Positions 9,427 to 20,674 of a stretch of DNA of 64,000 nt are shown piece by piece. The first letter of the stretch is position 1. Every line of letters starts with the position of its first letter. Location of the stretch: positions 8,850,611-8,914,610 of the forward strand of contig KL647289.1 in assembly GCA_000727475.1 (NCBI GenBank), in the 5' to 3' direction. Below the pieces are notes generated by a model. It was not told where the DNA came from. It saw only the letters and a program-made list of their open reading frames with translations, and did no database searches. This DNA comes from Sarcocystis neurona. Lineage: Eukaryota; Apicomplexa; Conoidasida; Eucoccidiorida; Sarcocystidae. The position numbers and the translations under genes were made by a program.

Positions 9427-12061
9427 GCAATTGCACCGATATCTGCGTGTATGCAGCGAACTAATTTCTTCGTAAGTATATACATATACTTAAAACATAT
9501 ATATCATAGAGTATACACATATGGATGTATATATGTATATGCGTATATATGTGTATATGCCATTCTCTCTACATGTATATTCTGGCCTCTGTGTCGTATG
9601 TAAGCAGCGACGTGTGTCTGGTAGATCTACAAGTTTCTACGTGGTCGAGGAATTCCCACTTGCATGCGTGCATATTTTATACACAGAAACATCCGCACGA
9701 AGAGTAGATATCCATTTCAAGAGAATATATATATGTACAGATTTACGCATACATGTGTATATATGCAGGAAATTCTACTTCTTGATATATGTACAGATAT
9801 ACATACATACATATACTTTCTGCTTGATGAAGAAAACGTTTAGGTGCCTGGGTATGTGTTGCTGTATGAAGATACGCGCACACAAAGAGTACACGCATAT
9901 ATATAGGAAAACAATACATGTATACATATATGTAAACACATGTACAGATTTACATACATACATATATATATGTTTGTAGTTCTCCCTATAGATATATTAT
10001 GTACCGGTGCGTATATATTGGAGTATCCTGTGTGTAGGTAATACGTGTCTGTATAGCAGACGCTTCTTTCGACAGCGTTTCGCTGAAAGAGTCCGCAGCG
10101 GGCGTTGGAGGGGCTCTCTGCTCGACGCGGGCAGATGACCCTCGCAGACGTAGACGCTTCTTCTCCTAAAAAGGCCGCGGGGTCTGCAGATGTGCGACCC
10201 CACGTCTGCTGCTTCCATCGTAGATGCATGCATTTGTCTGCGCCTCGACCTCCTTCTCGCCCAGGGCGGAGACACGCTTCTCTGGGCCTCTGTGTGTGTG
10301 AGTCAACTTATGGACATCGTGGAGGTGTGTGTATACGCCCGCATGCGTTTATGTGGTGGCTGCCCTGCTTTCCTTGGCTGCTGCCTTTCCGCGCCCTGGG
10401 CAGCAACTGCCGCATCCCCCCCCCCCCCCCCCACTTCACGGGCACCAGCTGTGGCTGCAGCGACGTTTTCTTCGCCGCTGCCGCCGCGCAGCCGGAGTGT
10501 CTCTTGCCAACAAGAGCGCCTCTGCCCCCTGCGCCAGGCCAAGCTTGCGCGCATGCACCGGGCCCACATCCCTGCCTATGTTTTCGGCTGTCCACTTGAA
10601 AGACAGAGACACGTGCTGCGACTTTTCTGTCCCCGTTTCTCTGTATCTCTGTCTCTGTATGCGTAGAAGGAGACGTGTACTCGTAGTAAACTTCCCCTGG
10701 AGCCAAAAAGGGCGCTCGCGCCTTCCGATGTCCACGCATTTCTCGAAGATATGCCAAGACTCACAGACCTCTGTTACACAGATCTTTCACACTATATCTG
10801 CATGTGCGGATATAGATATATATATATGTATTTACAGAGATAGATAGATACAGATAGATAGAGAGATGGCTTCTTTTTGATGGCCATATGTGCTTGTGCG
10901 TCTCTCCACGCGTGCACATACCTAGGAGGAGGGGCGTCCGCGCGCGCACGCGCCTACACACACATACGTACAGAGGCAGGTGTAAAGAGGGCTATGTACG
11001 TAGGTAGAGACACAAGCGGAGCTTGACAGACAGATATATAAATATATTCGTGACGGTAGACCGGGGTGTGTGGACGCACCTGTAGGTGGACAGATACGTA
11101 TGTGGAGATGTGTAGGTAGGGAGATATGGACGTGGACTGGTAGATATACACGTGTCTGGATAGGGGGACAACTAACTATCGACACCTATAGAGTTGGACA
11201 GGAAAATTTTATTCAGACGCGTAGACGTACACAAGTAGGTATAGGGCCTACCTAGGTAGACAGGTGCATATATATATGTATGTGTGTGTATGAGTGGAAG
11301 TCCCAGGAGCACTAAGGAAAGGGCTGGAGTCGCTTTGCCCAGCTCGTACCGGTCACACTCTACTGCTGCAGTCCCTCCCTGCATCTGTAGAGACATATAT
11401 ATTTATATACGTGTCTGTGTGGGCATGCAGATAGATAAATTTGCTGCGTCACACGCAGTCGCAGATATACGGTGAGACATTGGTGTCTCTGACGCCTACG
11501 TACCCCTACATATTTCATCTCACTACATACTGTACACAAATGCATCTGCACGACAATACAAGCACAGATATATACATATATATATGTGTGGCCTACACGT
11601 ATATATTTGATAATACAAGCACATATATGTATGCATGCACAATACATGCACATAGATATATATATGCTAAGTACACCTGTGCCTATTGCTACAAGCGTAT
11701 GTATATATACATATATATTGCTACACACGTATACATATATGTATACAACGCACACATATTTTTGTACGTTCCTCTTCTATTATAAGTGCGGGCATGCTTC
11801 CAGTTGTGGCGTCTCGTCTCCGATGCGCTGTCTCCCAGACATGTCTTCTTGCAGGCGTCTCCCCCTGTCTCTCGTCTCATCCTTTCTCCCGCTCATGTGC
11901 ATGTTCTGTGGCTGCTGCTTCTGCCTGTCTACCTCTGCTGCTGTTCCTCTTCAGCTGTAGCTGCTCGTCCAGCTGTCGCGCCTGATGCTTTTGCTGCTGC
12001 TGGTCCTGAGACTCCAGCGGCGACTGCGGTCCTTGTGTGTTTGCTGCTGCTCCTGCTGCAG
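9427..12061. other. repeat-rich non-coding or intronic stretch
   Basis: TATATG/CATATA microsatellites alternate with short GC-rich patches. A run of 17 C lies at 10416-10432. The frames around 10060-10610 are the least repetitive and might hide an exon; one plus-strand reading there contains LRQAKLARMHRAHIPAYVFG. Three overlapping frames compete, so I do not call a gene. Confidence 0.45.
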
Positions 12062-12209
12062 GTTGGGATGGAAACGAGTAGCAGCAACAGCAGGGTACTT
12101 TCTGCCGCTTGCACTGCTCAGCGGCGTCTCTGCCCGCCTCATCACCCCGTCCATCACCACTGCCCTGGGCCTCGCTGCTAGCTACATGTGTAGCAGCAGC
12201 AGCAGAGGG
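12062..12209 (+). CDS. possible membrane-protein exon (partial)
   Basis: The exon follows a CTG-rich pyrimidine tract and CAG ending at 12061. It reads LGWKRVAATAGYFLPLALLS, then GVSARLITPSITTALGLAAS, both hydrophobic stretches suited to membrane helices, and ends in a short Ser run. A GT donor at 12210 would be in phase 0, which matches the phase-0 acceptor of the candidate exon at 13844. I do not recognise the family. Translation in this frame is an inference from composition and splice phase only. Confidence 0.28.
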
Positions 12210-13843
12210 GTACTGCGCAGGCGTCTAAATGCACACGTCTTGTATATACGCATATATACATCTACACGCATATGTAGAGATAGGTAGAGAGAGAATTCTA
12301 CATATGCGTGTAGGACTACACGCGTGTATTCACATCTATGCAAAATATTACACATCGGGATGTATACACGTGTGTGTGCGCAAGTCGAGCTGCGTGAACA
12401 GCAGCAGCAGCGTCTCAATCCCCGCGTGCACTTCTCTCGCTGCGTGTAGAGACCCCTACACTGTGTCTACACGTGCACGTCTGTATACGTGTCTACAAGT
12501 GTGTCTGTGTGTCTACTGGCAGGTGAACCCATCTTCACCCTGCGCAGGTCTTTTGAACAAGGCCGTCTATCTGCTTGCGCGCATGCAGCAGGTCCAAGGG
12601 CCACCTACGCAGTGTGTCTGAGACAGCCCAGCGACCAGCGTGCACACACACTGTGCCGACCTTACCGACCCACGTACATATATATACACGTCAATACATG
12701 TAGAATTCTCAGCAGCCACGCAAAGACGAAGGAGAGAACGCACAAGCTCGAGGCGCTTGTGTCCGTTCATGAACGACCGCTGACGTGCAGATATGATAGG
12801 CAGGCGAGGCGTGGTGGTGCCAAGTGGGTGTACATGCGCTTCAGCTGCAACGCCTCGAAGTCTACGTATCCTCGTCATTAGTAATGCGAGTGTGTACACA
12901 CACACACACATACATATAGTCTGCCGCATGCCGAAGTTCTCTCGCAGAGAAAGGGACAGAGACAGAGAAGCGACGGACTCCCTGATGGTGGAGTTGTACA
13001 CAGACAGAGAGACAGCGTGTCTACACACGCGCTTCACCTGCGGAGAAAGTGAGACAGAGAGTGGGTGGTGGTCGAAATGTCCGTAGACAGGAAGGACGCA
13101 TCAAGTAGAAGTACACACAAACTAGAGGGACGCAGCAGCACCACGCGCGTCTATATGCACGTCGTCTGCAGCACCTCGACAGCTGCTGTTGCAGGGAAAC
13201 AGAGAAATTGAATACTGACAGAGAAAAGGGTACGCAGGCAAGAAGCACCAGGCGTGTGTAATACAGCCACCTCGTCTGCAGCAACTCATAAGCTGCACGC
13301 ACCGATTGAACTTGTAACTGTTGGGAGAAGTTCACTTATTCATCGCTGTTCGCTGCGCATCTATGTATCTCTTACCGCCGTCACGAGTGCGTACACAAAG
13401 ATTCATGTCCGCACAGAAATATGTGTCTACATTACCTCTGCGTGTATATATATACGTGTGTGGCTCGGCAAGCAGCGCGCACCTGCTTTATTACCCGCAT
13501 GAGAGCTCCACCCGCGTATATGGATGTATACATATATCTGCCCTGTTGGCCCCTTGCGCTTCTGTGAATGTGTGTACGTGTACCTGTGTACGTAGGTGGA
13601 CGCGTCTGTTTTCCTTCTAAATTGTATGCGCAGTCTGCCTCGGTAGTGCCTCTCTGTCTGTAGGCGTCTCTCCGTCAAGGAAATCTCTGTCTTTCTCCGT
13701 CTCTCTGTCCCTGCCTCTGTCCGTAAGTTGACGTAGTGGCGCGGCTGCGAACAGCCCAGGTGCATGCGCGCAGCCCGGGGAGAGAGAAGAAGGGCACGTG
13801 GGAAAAGTGAGGACTGCTGCGTGTGTGTATTGCCCCTGCACAG
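12210..13843. other. non-coding or intronic stretch
   Basis: Microsatellite patches (ACACAC near 12895, TATATA near 13445) in mixed sequence. The frames on both strands are short and mutually overlapping. It is probably intronic if the exons at 12062 and 13844 are joined. Confidence 0.4.
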
Positions 13844-13957
13844 GGCGTCAGCAGCACCAGGAATCTTGTCAACCGACGCACCGTAGGCCTCACGGCAGTT
13901 CTTCTTGCGCTGCATGCCTGCGCTGGCGCTGCTTTGGCCTCCTATATCTATCCCGCA
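13844..13957 (+). CDS. possible membrane-protein exon (partial)
   Basis: This candidate exon is bounded by an acceptor (CCCCTGCACAG ending at 13843) and a consensus donor (GTAAGC at 13958), phase 0 at both ends, 38 codons. It encodes a polar start (GVSSTRNLVNRRT) and then a hydrophobic segment, VGLTAVLLALHACAGAALAS, followed by YIYPA. That would fit one transmembrane helix. Good splice sites and a clean frame make it the best of the three candidate membrane exons in this region. The family is unknown. Confidence 0.4.
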
Positions 13958-16393
13958 GTAAGCGTGTCAAACTACAGCTCTACTTTCTACTGCTACGTGT
14001 ACGTCTACAGAATTGTCTATATTTAGACATATATAAATGTGGCTGGTGTGTTCGTAGACACGAAGCGGGGCGCGCGTGGGAAACGGGAGAACGCCCAGCC
14101 CTTCCAACTCCTTTCTCACCTGCTTCACACGCACGTAGACTCTCTAGAGATTCAGAAGAAAAAGTGGACACCTATGTCTGCGCTTCGTATTGAGTAAATT
14201 TTTGATATTTACTGGAGCAGTGTCCATCCGTCTGAGTACCCCGCGCAGGCAGTGCCCACGGAGGAAATATACACGCGCGTTTCCAGACACGTCTGCCTTG
14301 TCCACAGAGCGGTATAGGGAGAAGTCAATGCAGCGGCCACCCGCAAATGTGTGTAGGTGTCTCACACGCATGCAAGTCAAGTTATATCTACATTACACAT
14401 ATATTACCGTTGCTCCTTCTATGCAAGTATCGAGCGGTGTGCTGTTGCCAGAAGCGGGGACAATATCGAGTGTACACAAGGTGCATGCAACTGTCCACAT
14501 ATTTTCACGCAGGCGGCTCCAGACCGGTGGGCATTTCTAAGTGACGCTGTCTACTTTTTCCATTTCGTCTTCTTCAAAAACACCTGTGTGCTTCTTCTGG
14601 GTCTTTTGTCGAGGACGCAGTCTGCTTGACTTTTTGTCTTTTTCGTCTGCCTTCGACGTGTGGAAAGACGAGTCAATGACCTGTCTGAAAGCGCAAACGA
14701 ACCACAGATTTCCACGCCCCTGCACGACGCTTGCGAGTTTCACCGGCTGCCAGACTTGCTGTCAACACACACGCATAAATGTACACACGTCTGTGTGTGT
14801 CTATACGTGTGGACTTACGTGGACGTAGAGGTCAACAGACGTCTGTCTTTGTAGTTAGTCTGCATGTGGATTTCCGCGTCTGTGTATATCAATATGTTTG
14901 TGTTTATCCGTCACATGTACTTGTTCTTCTCTATATTTATATGTGTGTGTGTGTATACGTGTAGCTTTGTATATGTCTGGACAGACGCCTCGACGTTTGC
15001 TCATGTATTCCCGTGTCTTTGTGTATGTCTCTATGTATGTGTTTATCCATATAAACTTGTACTTATACATATATGTATATGTATGCGTGTAGCTTTGTGT
15101 ATGTATGTACAAACGCCTTGATGTATAATACATGTGTGTTCGTGTTGTACTGGTGTATACGCTGCTTTAGAGGCGGCTGGGGATTGTAGCGCAGACGTGT
15201 TGTATGTATCTGTCCTTGACGGAGGTACACACACATACACACATGCACACATAGATATACATATATGTATTCACCTGCGACTACGCGTGGGTCACCGCAC
15301 GTGTTGCAAGTTGCGACACACAAGCAGGAGCGTTTTATTCTACGTCTGCAGAGTTGCCGGACACGGGAGAGGCATGTTCACGTCTTTTGCTATGAGGCAT
15401 CGGTCCAGCAGTGGATCAGTAGCTACGCTCGTGTGAGACAGCAGAAGAGATCGCGAAGGCGCCGGTGTGGCACGGTCCAGAACGAAAACTAGTGGCGGAG
15501 AGACACCAAAAATAGCCGGCATTCCTCTATAATTTGCATGATAGAAAATCTTGGTGAAAAGGCGTGTGTGTACACGTGTGTGGAGCGACCCAGTCTTCCT
15601 GCGTGCGAAGGTGCAGTCGTGTACGTGTGTCGTGTGCGCACCTGCAGAAGCGTCTACGCTGCGGGGGGTCTGCACGTAATAGAGGACGCACGTGTGGAAA
15701 AATGTGTGTACCCGTGTCCTGCAAGACATCCGTGCAAAAGTAGCCGGTGCACACTTGTATATTTATCGACGTATACATACACCTATATGTATATATCTAT
15801 GGGGGGGAGGAGGGTGCCGATGCGCACACCTTGCGCGTATCTGCAGTGCGGTTCTATCTGTCTTCTCTCTGACACACCCGAAGACTTCCTCCTCTCTGCA
15901 ATGCACAAGAACGCGACCTCTCCACAAAGACAACTTTTTTCACCTTCTCGTATTCTGAAACCAAGTCAGAGCCGAGGCCCACATACGTATAGACGGGTAT
16001 GTATTAGTGCACATATGTTTGATTCACACACGAACTACTCTACGTGTGTCTCTCTAGCTCTACAGATTTACGTGAGAATACGTTTTCTTTGTAGGTCATG
16101 TGGCCCCCGCTGAGTCCAGACACACTCCTCCACCTCGAGCGCAGAAGGCTTAAAGTCCCTGTACACACTCGTCTATTTACTGAATTTCATCCATGTAGTG
16201 TATATACATATATATATATATATTTACTTGTACAAGTGTATCTGCATTTCTATATATATATATATATGCATGTATATACCTGTACAAGTATGTGTGCATT
16301 TATATGTAAATCTGTGTGTGCACTAGTTTCGGCAGGCTGTGACTCTCTCCCGTCTTTTTTGGTCTTGAGTTCTTTTTCCTCTCGCTTTTGCAG
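13958..16393. other. repeat-rich stretch with a tandem 137-bp unit
   Basis: It contains a diverged two-copy tandem repeat (see 14872-15140). A shorter duplicated stretch around 16225-16310 carries TGTACAAGTRTRTNTGCATTT twice among TA runs. Frames near 14600-14760 and 15330-15440 are less repetitive, but no single reading is convincing. At least one exon is expected here if 13844-13957 and 16394-16722 belong to one gene, because their phases (0 and 1) do not join directly. Confidence 0.45.
14872..15140. repeat. two-copy diverged tandem repeat, unit about 137 bp
   Basis: Both copies run in the order TTCCGCGTCTGTGTAT-like start, GTGTTTATCC (14900 and 15039), a TATATGT microsatellite, GTGTAGCTTTGTRTATGT, then ACAGACGCCT or ACAAACGCCT. 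The copies differ by many substitutions, so the duplication is not recent. Confidence 0.8.
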
Positions 16394-16722
16394 TCGCCCT
16401 GTTTTTCTCGTTTGATGCTGCGGACGTACAGGTAAATGCGCTCCCGTGGGCCATCGGAGCTGATGCCTTGGTGGCTTCTAACGTAATCTTGCAGTGGTGG
16501 TTGGCTACTCTGCTGTACTACACGGGACCCGCTGAAGAAGCGGCCGCTGCAGCCGAAGAGGAGGAACAGCAGCAGGCAGCAGCAGCAGGAGAGAAGGACG
16601 GAGGGATCCGTGACCGACAGGGAGGGGGAGGAGGAGGAGGAGAAGGGGAAGACGGGGAAGGCGGCGGGTCCGAAGATACTGACTCACTGGACGAGCTCCG
16701 GGATGCAATAGAAGAAGAATAG
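16394..16722 (+). CDS. terminal exon of a probable membrane protein
   Basis: The exon opens after a pyrimidine-rich tract and CAG at 16391-16393 (two leading bases, so a phase-1 intron upstream) and ends at a stop at 16720-16722. It reads ALFFSFDAADVQVNALPWAI, then GADALVASNVILQWWLATLL. That hydrophobic, Trp-containing segment is suited to a membrane helix. A low-complexity tail follows: Glu/Ala/Gln, Gly, then acidic, ending LDELRDAIEEE. It would make a cytoplasmic acidic tail. I do not recognise the family. It may be the 3' end of the gene suggested by the exons at 12062 and 13844. Confidence 0.45.
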
Positions 16723-18875
16723 ACAGATCTGGCCGCCTTAGGAGAGGGGATAATATTTTTGATCCTGATGCCGTCATCAGGAGCAGCTCAGCTGCTCCTC
16801 AACACTCGAAAGCAGTTTCTGTTGTAGCTGCCGCTACTTGGACCGTGACTCTGCAAATTAAAAATTGCTGCTGTTTGTTGGTGCTCAGCCAGTTCTCCGT
16901 GTTGCGCGAATCGAGTCGCAACGCCGGCTCGTTCCTCGCCGTCCGCACTGCAGGACGGCACCAGGGAACCTGCTAGAAATATTTCCTTTTCAGCATTCGT
17001 GGCTGTGATAGCGTCTACCTCCAGCACCCTACCAATGACGAAGGCTGTTAATCATCCAGATTTACCTATAAACTGCACTTTATTGAATAAAAGAAAAATG
17101 AGGGGACGAAAGTTGTCACTGCAGCAGCAGCAGCACTTCGGGACGCCGTCGGAGTAGATGTACAACCTACATATACGCACGCAGAGGTGTGCACGCGTGC
17201 TCGTGAATGGCGAGGAGGATCTCTGCTGCAAACTGAGCAAGCGAGTACAAGTCAGTGGTTTTGTTGTTGCAGCGGGGACGAAACATGCACGCCTGTCCGG
17301 GTGCTGCTGTAAAGGCGGAGAATTTTTTTCATGTGCGCAGGTAGATATACATTTAATATATATCAGCGCGCGTTTTTAGATCGCCGCCGCTGTAAACCGA
17401 CAGAGTACGATTGTTTACGCGTAAGCATGGAGGCTGAATATCTGGATTTACGTGTACACATTCAAAATCGAACCACATGCCGACGACGAACGCGTAAAAG
17501 TTCCCGCTTCCTCGCATGCGATCCAAGAGAACGCTTCTCCAGATTGGTACACCGTCGACTTCCAGAATTTGAAGACCCCTTTCCTGTGAAACAACTGAGT
17601 CTTCTTCAGAAGCAGGAAGGCGAAACGTTGTACTCTTTGCCCTGACTCCTCTTACGGACATGTGTGACGTGCTGCCGTTTCCCAAAAAATTGTGAGCGCC
17701 TACGGTCGTCCGTCGCTGTAGAACACAGCACGTGTGTAGAGACCTGCGCGTGTGCTACGCACGAGAAACTTCTCTCTGCGTCTCCACTGGTAACGCCTCT
17801 CGAGGCTACACCTCGAAGACTCAGGCAAGAGTCTTCGATTACCACTTTGAGCTCTTCCCTGTTCACTCGCCGTTACTAAGGGAATCATTGTTATTTTCTT
17901 TTCCACCGCTAAATAGTATGCTTGAGCTCAGCGAATAGTTTCGCCTGATTCCAGCTCTAATGTGTGTACGGTTGCGCGCATTTACTGTTTAAACAAATAA
18001 ACGCCCATGTACGCGTGTGTGCGTCCATGTTATGTACGGATGCGTACGCGTCTGTTTGGAGACGTACATATCTGCGCGTCTCTGTATTTGTGTATGGAAG
18101 TACGACTGTACATGAGTGTATGAACAGCTGTAGAGCTGTGAGTTTGGATGCAGCATATACCGCTACTTCTGCAGAGAAAACTCAAAATTTTCAGCGTCAC
18201 CTGGATTCGCGGGATGCACCTATCGTCTTCGTTCACCTACGTCATGCGAGTGTAACACCGGACTTGACAAGTTATCAGCTTTGAAGCGGGGTGCCCTGGT
18301 GGCCATACTGGCAGAACCCCCCCTGCAAAGGATGCGATACAGTGAAGCACACTTGGCCACGGGATGGAGGAAAAAGCGAGAATGGACCCGCGTTTTGTAC
18401 CCCTGGCCTCGCCTTTGTAGCGGCAGCTGCAGAAGAAAGCTCTTGTGTACAGTATGTAATTAGAGTGTTTGGGATGCACAGCAAGAATTCCATATTTATT
18501 TGTTGATCACGGACAGAAGCGATTGTCTTACGAGGGGATGGCGTCTTGTCAATGGATGAGAACAGTTACTCTGGTTTTTTGTGTACGATAGCTCACACTT
18601 GGCGACATTCGGATTAAACGTCTGTCCACCTTCATTTGCTTAGAGATACACAGATATATATGTACAGCAGAGTCCAGACGTAGACACACGTATTCCCGTA
18701 CGGAATACTATGCAAATACATGTAGGTGTGTGAATGTTTGAAGGTGTGTTTGTCATTTCTGGGATGTGTGCGAAAAAATTACTTAGCTCTTCTCGAACTT
18801 GGACGGCAAACGACGGCAGCTGCAGCAAAATCTGCTCTAAAGAGAAGGGCTTTCAATATTTTGAACTAGGACTTG
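16723..18875. other. repeat-poor intergenic stretch
   Basis: Triplet repeats and microsatellites largely stop here. Open frames of up to about 110 codons exist on both strands, for example around 17353-17685. None has a recognisable domain or matching splice sites, so none is called. Confidence 0.45.
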
Positions 18876-19041
18876 AAGGTTCATCCCTCCAGACAGGGTA
18901 GTCGCGCTGGCATGCAACTGTACGTACTACGCCATCGTCAGAGGCTTGTTTCTTCATTAAGGTTCATCCCTCCAGACAGGGTAGTCGCGCTGGCATGCAA
19001 CTGTACGTACTACGCCATCGTCAGAGGCTTGTTTCTTCATT
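18876..19041. repeat. perfect 83-bp tandem duplication
   Basis: An 83-bp unit starting AAGGTTCATCCCTCCAGACA occurs twice head-to-tail (18876-18958 and 18959-19041) with no differences that I can see. The identity implies a very recent event or an assembly artefact. It is not in a recognised gene. Confidence 0.97.
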
Positions 19042-20674
19042 ACACACTTAAGCTCAGCTTGTTCCCGTCCTCCGTTTAGAGAGTTGGCTCGCTCAGCTAT
19101 AAGCATAAACTTATACATAGCTGTATATATTTGTATCTATCCGTGTATATTAATGTATATGTATGTGCGCCAAGGGGTCGTACACTTTTTATCTTCACAT
19201 ATCAGTCAAACCCTGCGGTGGGACGCGGACATACGGCAACGTCTCGCAACATAAATTTTATCAAAATGTTAAGCTAAAGCTTGTTTCTGGAACCTCCACC
19301 AATCTCCCTCCAAGTAATTATCTGTGAATTTGTGGGCCTGCTGCGAAATGCTAGAAGACGCCTGGTACAATAGTCGATGGCGTAGCTGCAGGTGGTGAAG
19401 TCAACACGGGTGGAGAGCTAACATCATGTAAATGTGCGTGGAGACTAACATACCTGTGCATAATTTTCCTTTCGCGTGAAGGACGTCGACTCCTTCGTCG
19501 GCGAAACAACACTCACGCAATTCTCAACGAGCCCACTCACTGCGGTCGGTAACAAGATGCGCTCCAGTGTATCTACGTGCGGACGTGTATTCCTTTGCTG
19601 CTGCGAGTGCCGGGCACCTCCTTGCTGAATGAAAGGAGGAGTGCATTTGGATGGAATTAGAGAGACAGGAATAGCAGAAGTTTCCCCTGCACGAAAAGAG
19701 GGGTCCTTAGGTCCAGGCGTGGCACTTGTTTCCCGCGGACGCGTAGTACCTTTGCAACCGTACCCATGTCTAGATCCGCGCATATTCTTTTTCGAATATA
19801 CACGTGTGCCATTCACGTATTTGTTTACAGTAGCTCACGCAGCGTCTGAGCTGCCACGCAGTATAGCTTTTGCTTCTGTAGGCAGCAGCGAATACGCCTG
19901 CGCCGACTGGCTAAGAAGTCCTTTTGTTCAACGTCACTACGGACTCTTTTATATGCAAGTGTGAGCATCATGTCTTTTGACCTGCACGACACGGCTTGAG
20001 TGCCGACGCACTACGACCAAGTTGGCTTATCCATCCAGCTGAACTTACAGGCAGGTCAGATAGATCCATACAGTAGCAGTGGGGAAGAAACCGCTTCTTT
20101 GTGGTGCACAGTGAAGTTTAATTTTTCATCCACGTATGCGATAACCTTTTCATCCATCAAGTTGTTCTACTACATACAAACCAATTGCAAATTGCGCTTC
20201 TGTGTCTTCACTGTCGTGCGTCGTCAGCTTTTTCTTGTCATGTACACGTGTGTGTATGCACATGTGTGCGTGTGTACGCATATATACATGTAAATATCCA
20301 GGTAAGCACAGAGATGGGCAGAGAGTGAGTACATGGATATGCGTGCAACAGACGCATACACACACGTAGATATATGATATACGTCAACGACAAAATGACG
20401 TAATATTGTGTGTACACTTTAGCTGACAGCGTGTGTGGAGAACAAGAGTACGATTTCCAACACGAGGTTCCGCGTTGACGGCAGCGGCGGCAGGACTGTT
20501 TCACAGCGTCTCCTGCAGTGGCGGTGAACCAATCGTTGAAATTTAAACACTAGGTGGCCTGAGAGTAGTGATTACTACAAGCAATGCTTGATAATTTGTG
20601 TTTTTCTGCTGCGCCCTTGAAACACCTGCAGGGCGACCTGTTTCAGCTTTTTTTGGCAGGAAACGACTGCAGCC
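19042..20674. other. intergenic stretch downstream of the protease gene
   Basis: Mixed sequence with few repeats. On the minus strand a short frame at about 20157-20056 reads MDEKVIAYVDEKLNFTVHHK and continues to a stop. It could be a small extra 3' exon of the protease gene, but the longest candidate frame on the plus strand overlaps it. No firm gene call. Confidence 0.4.
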
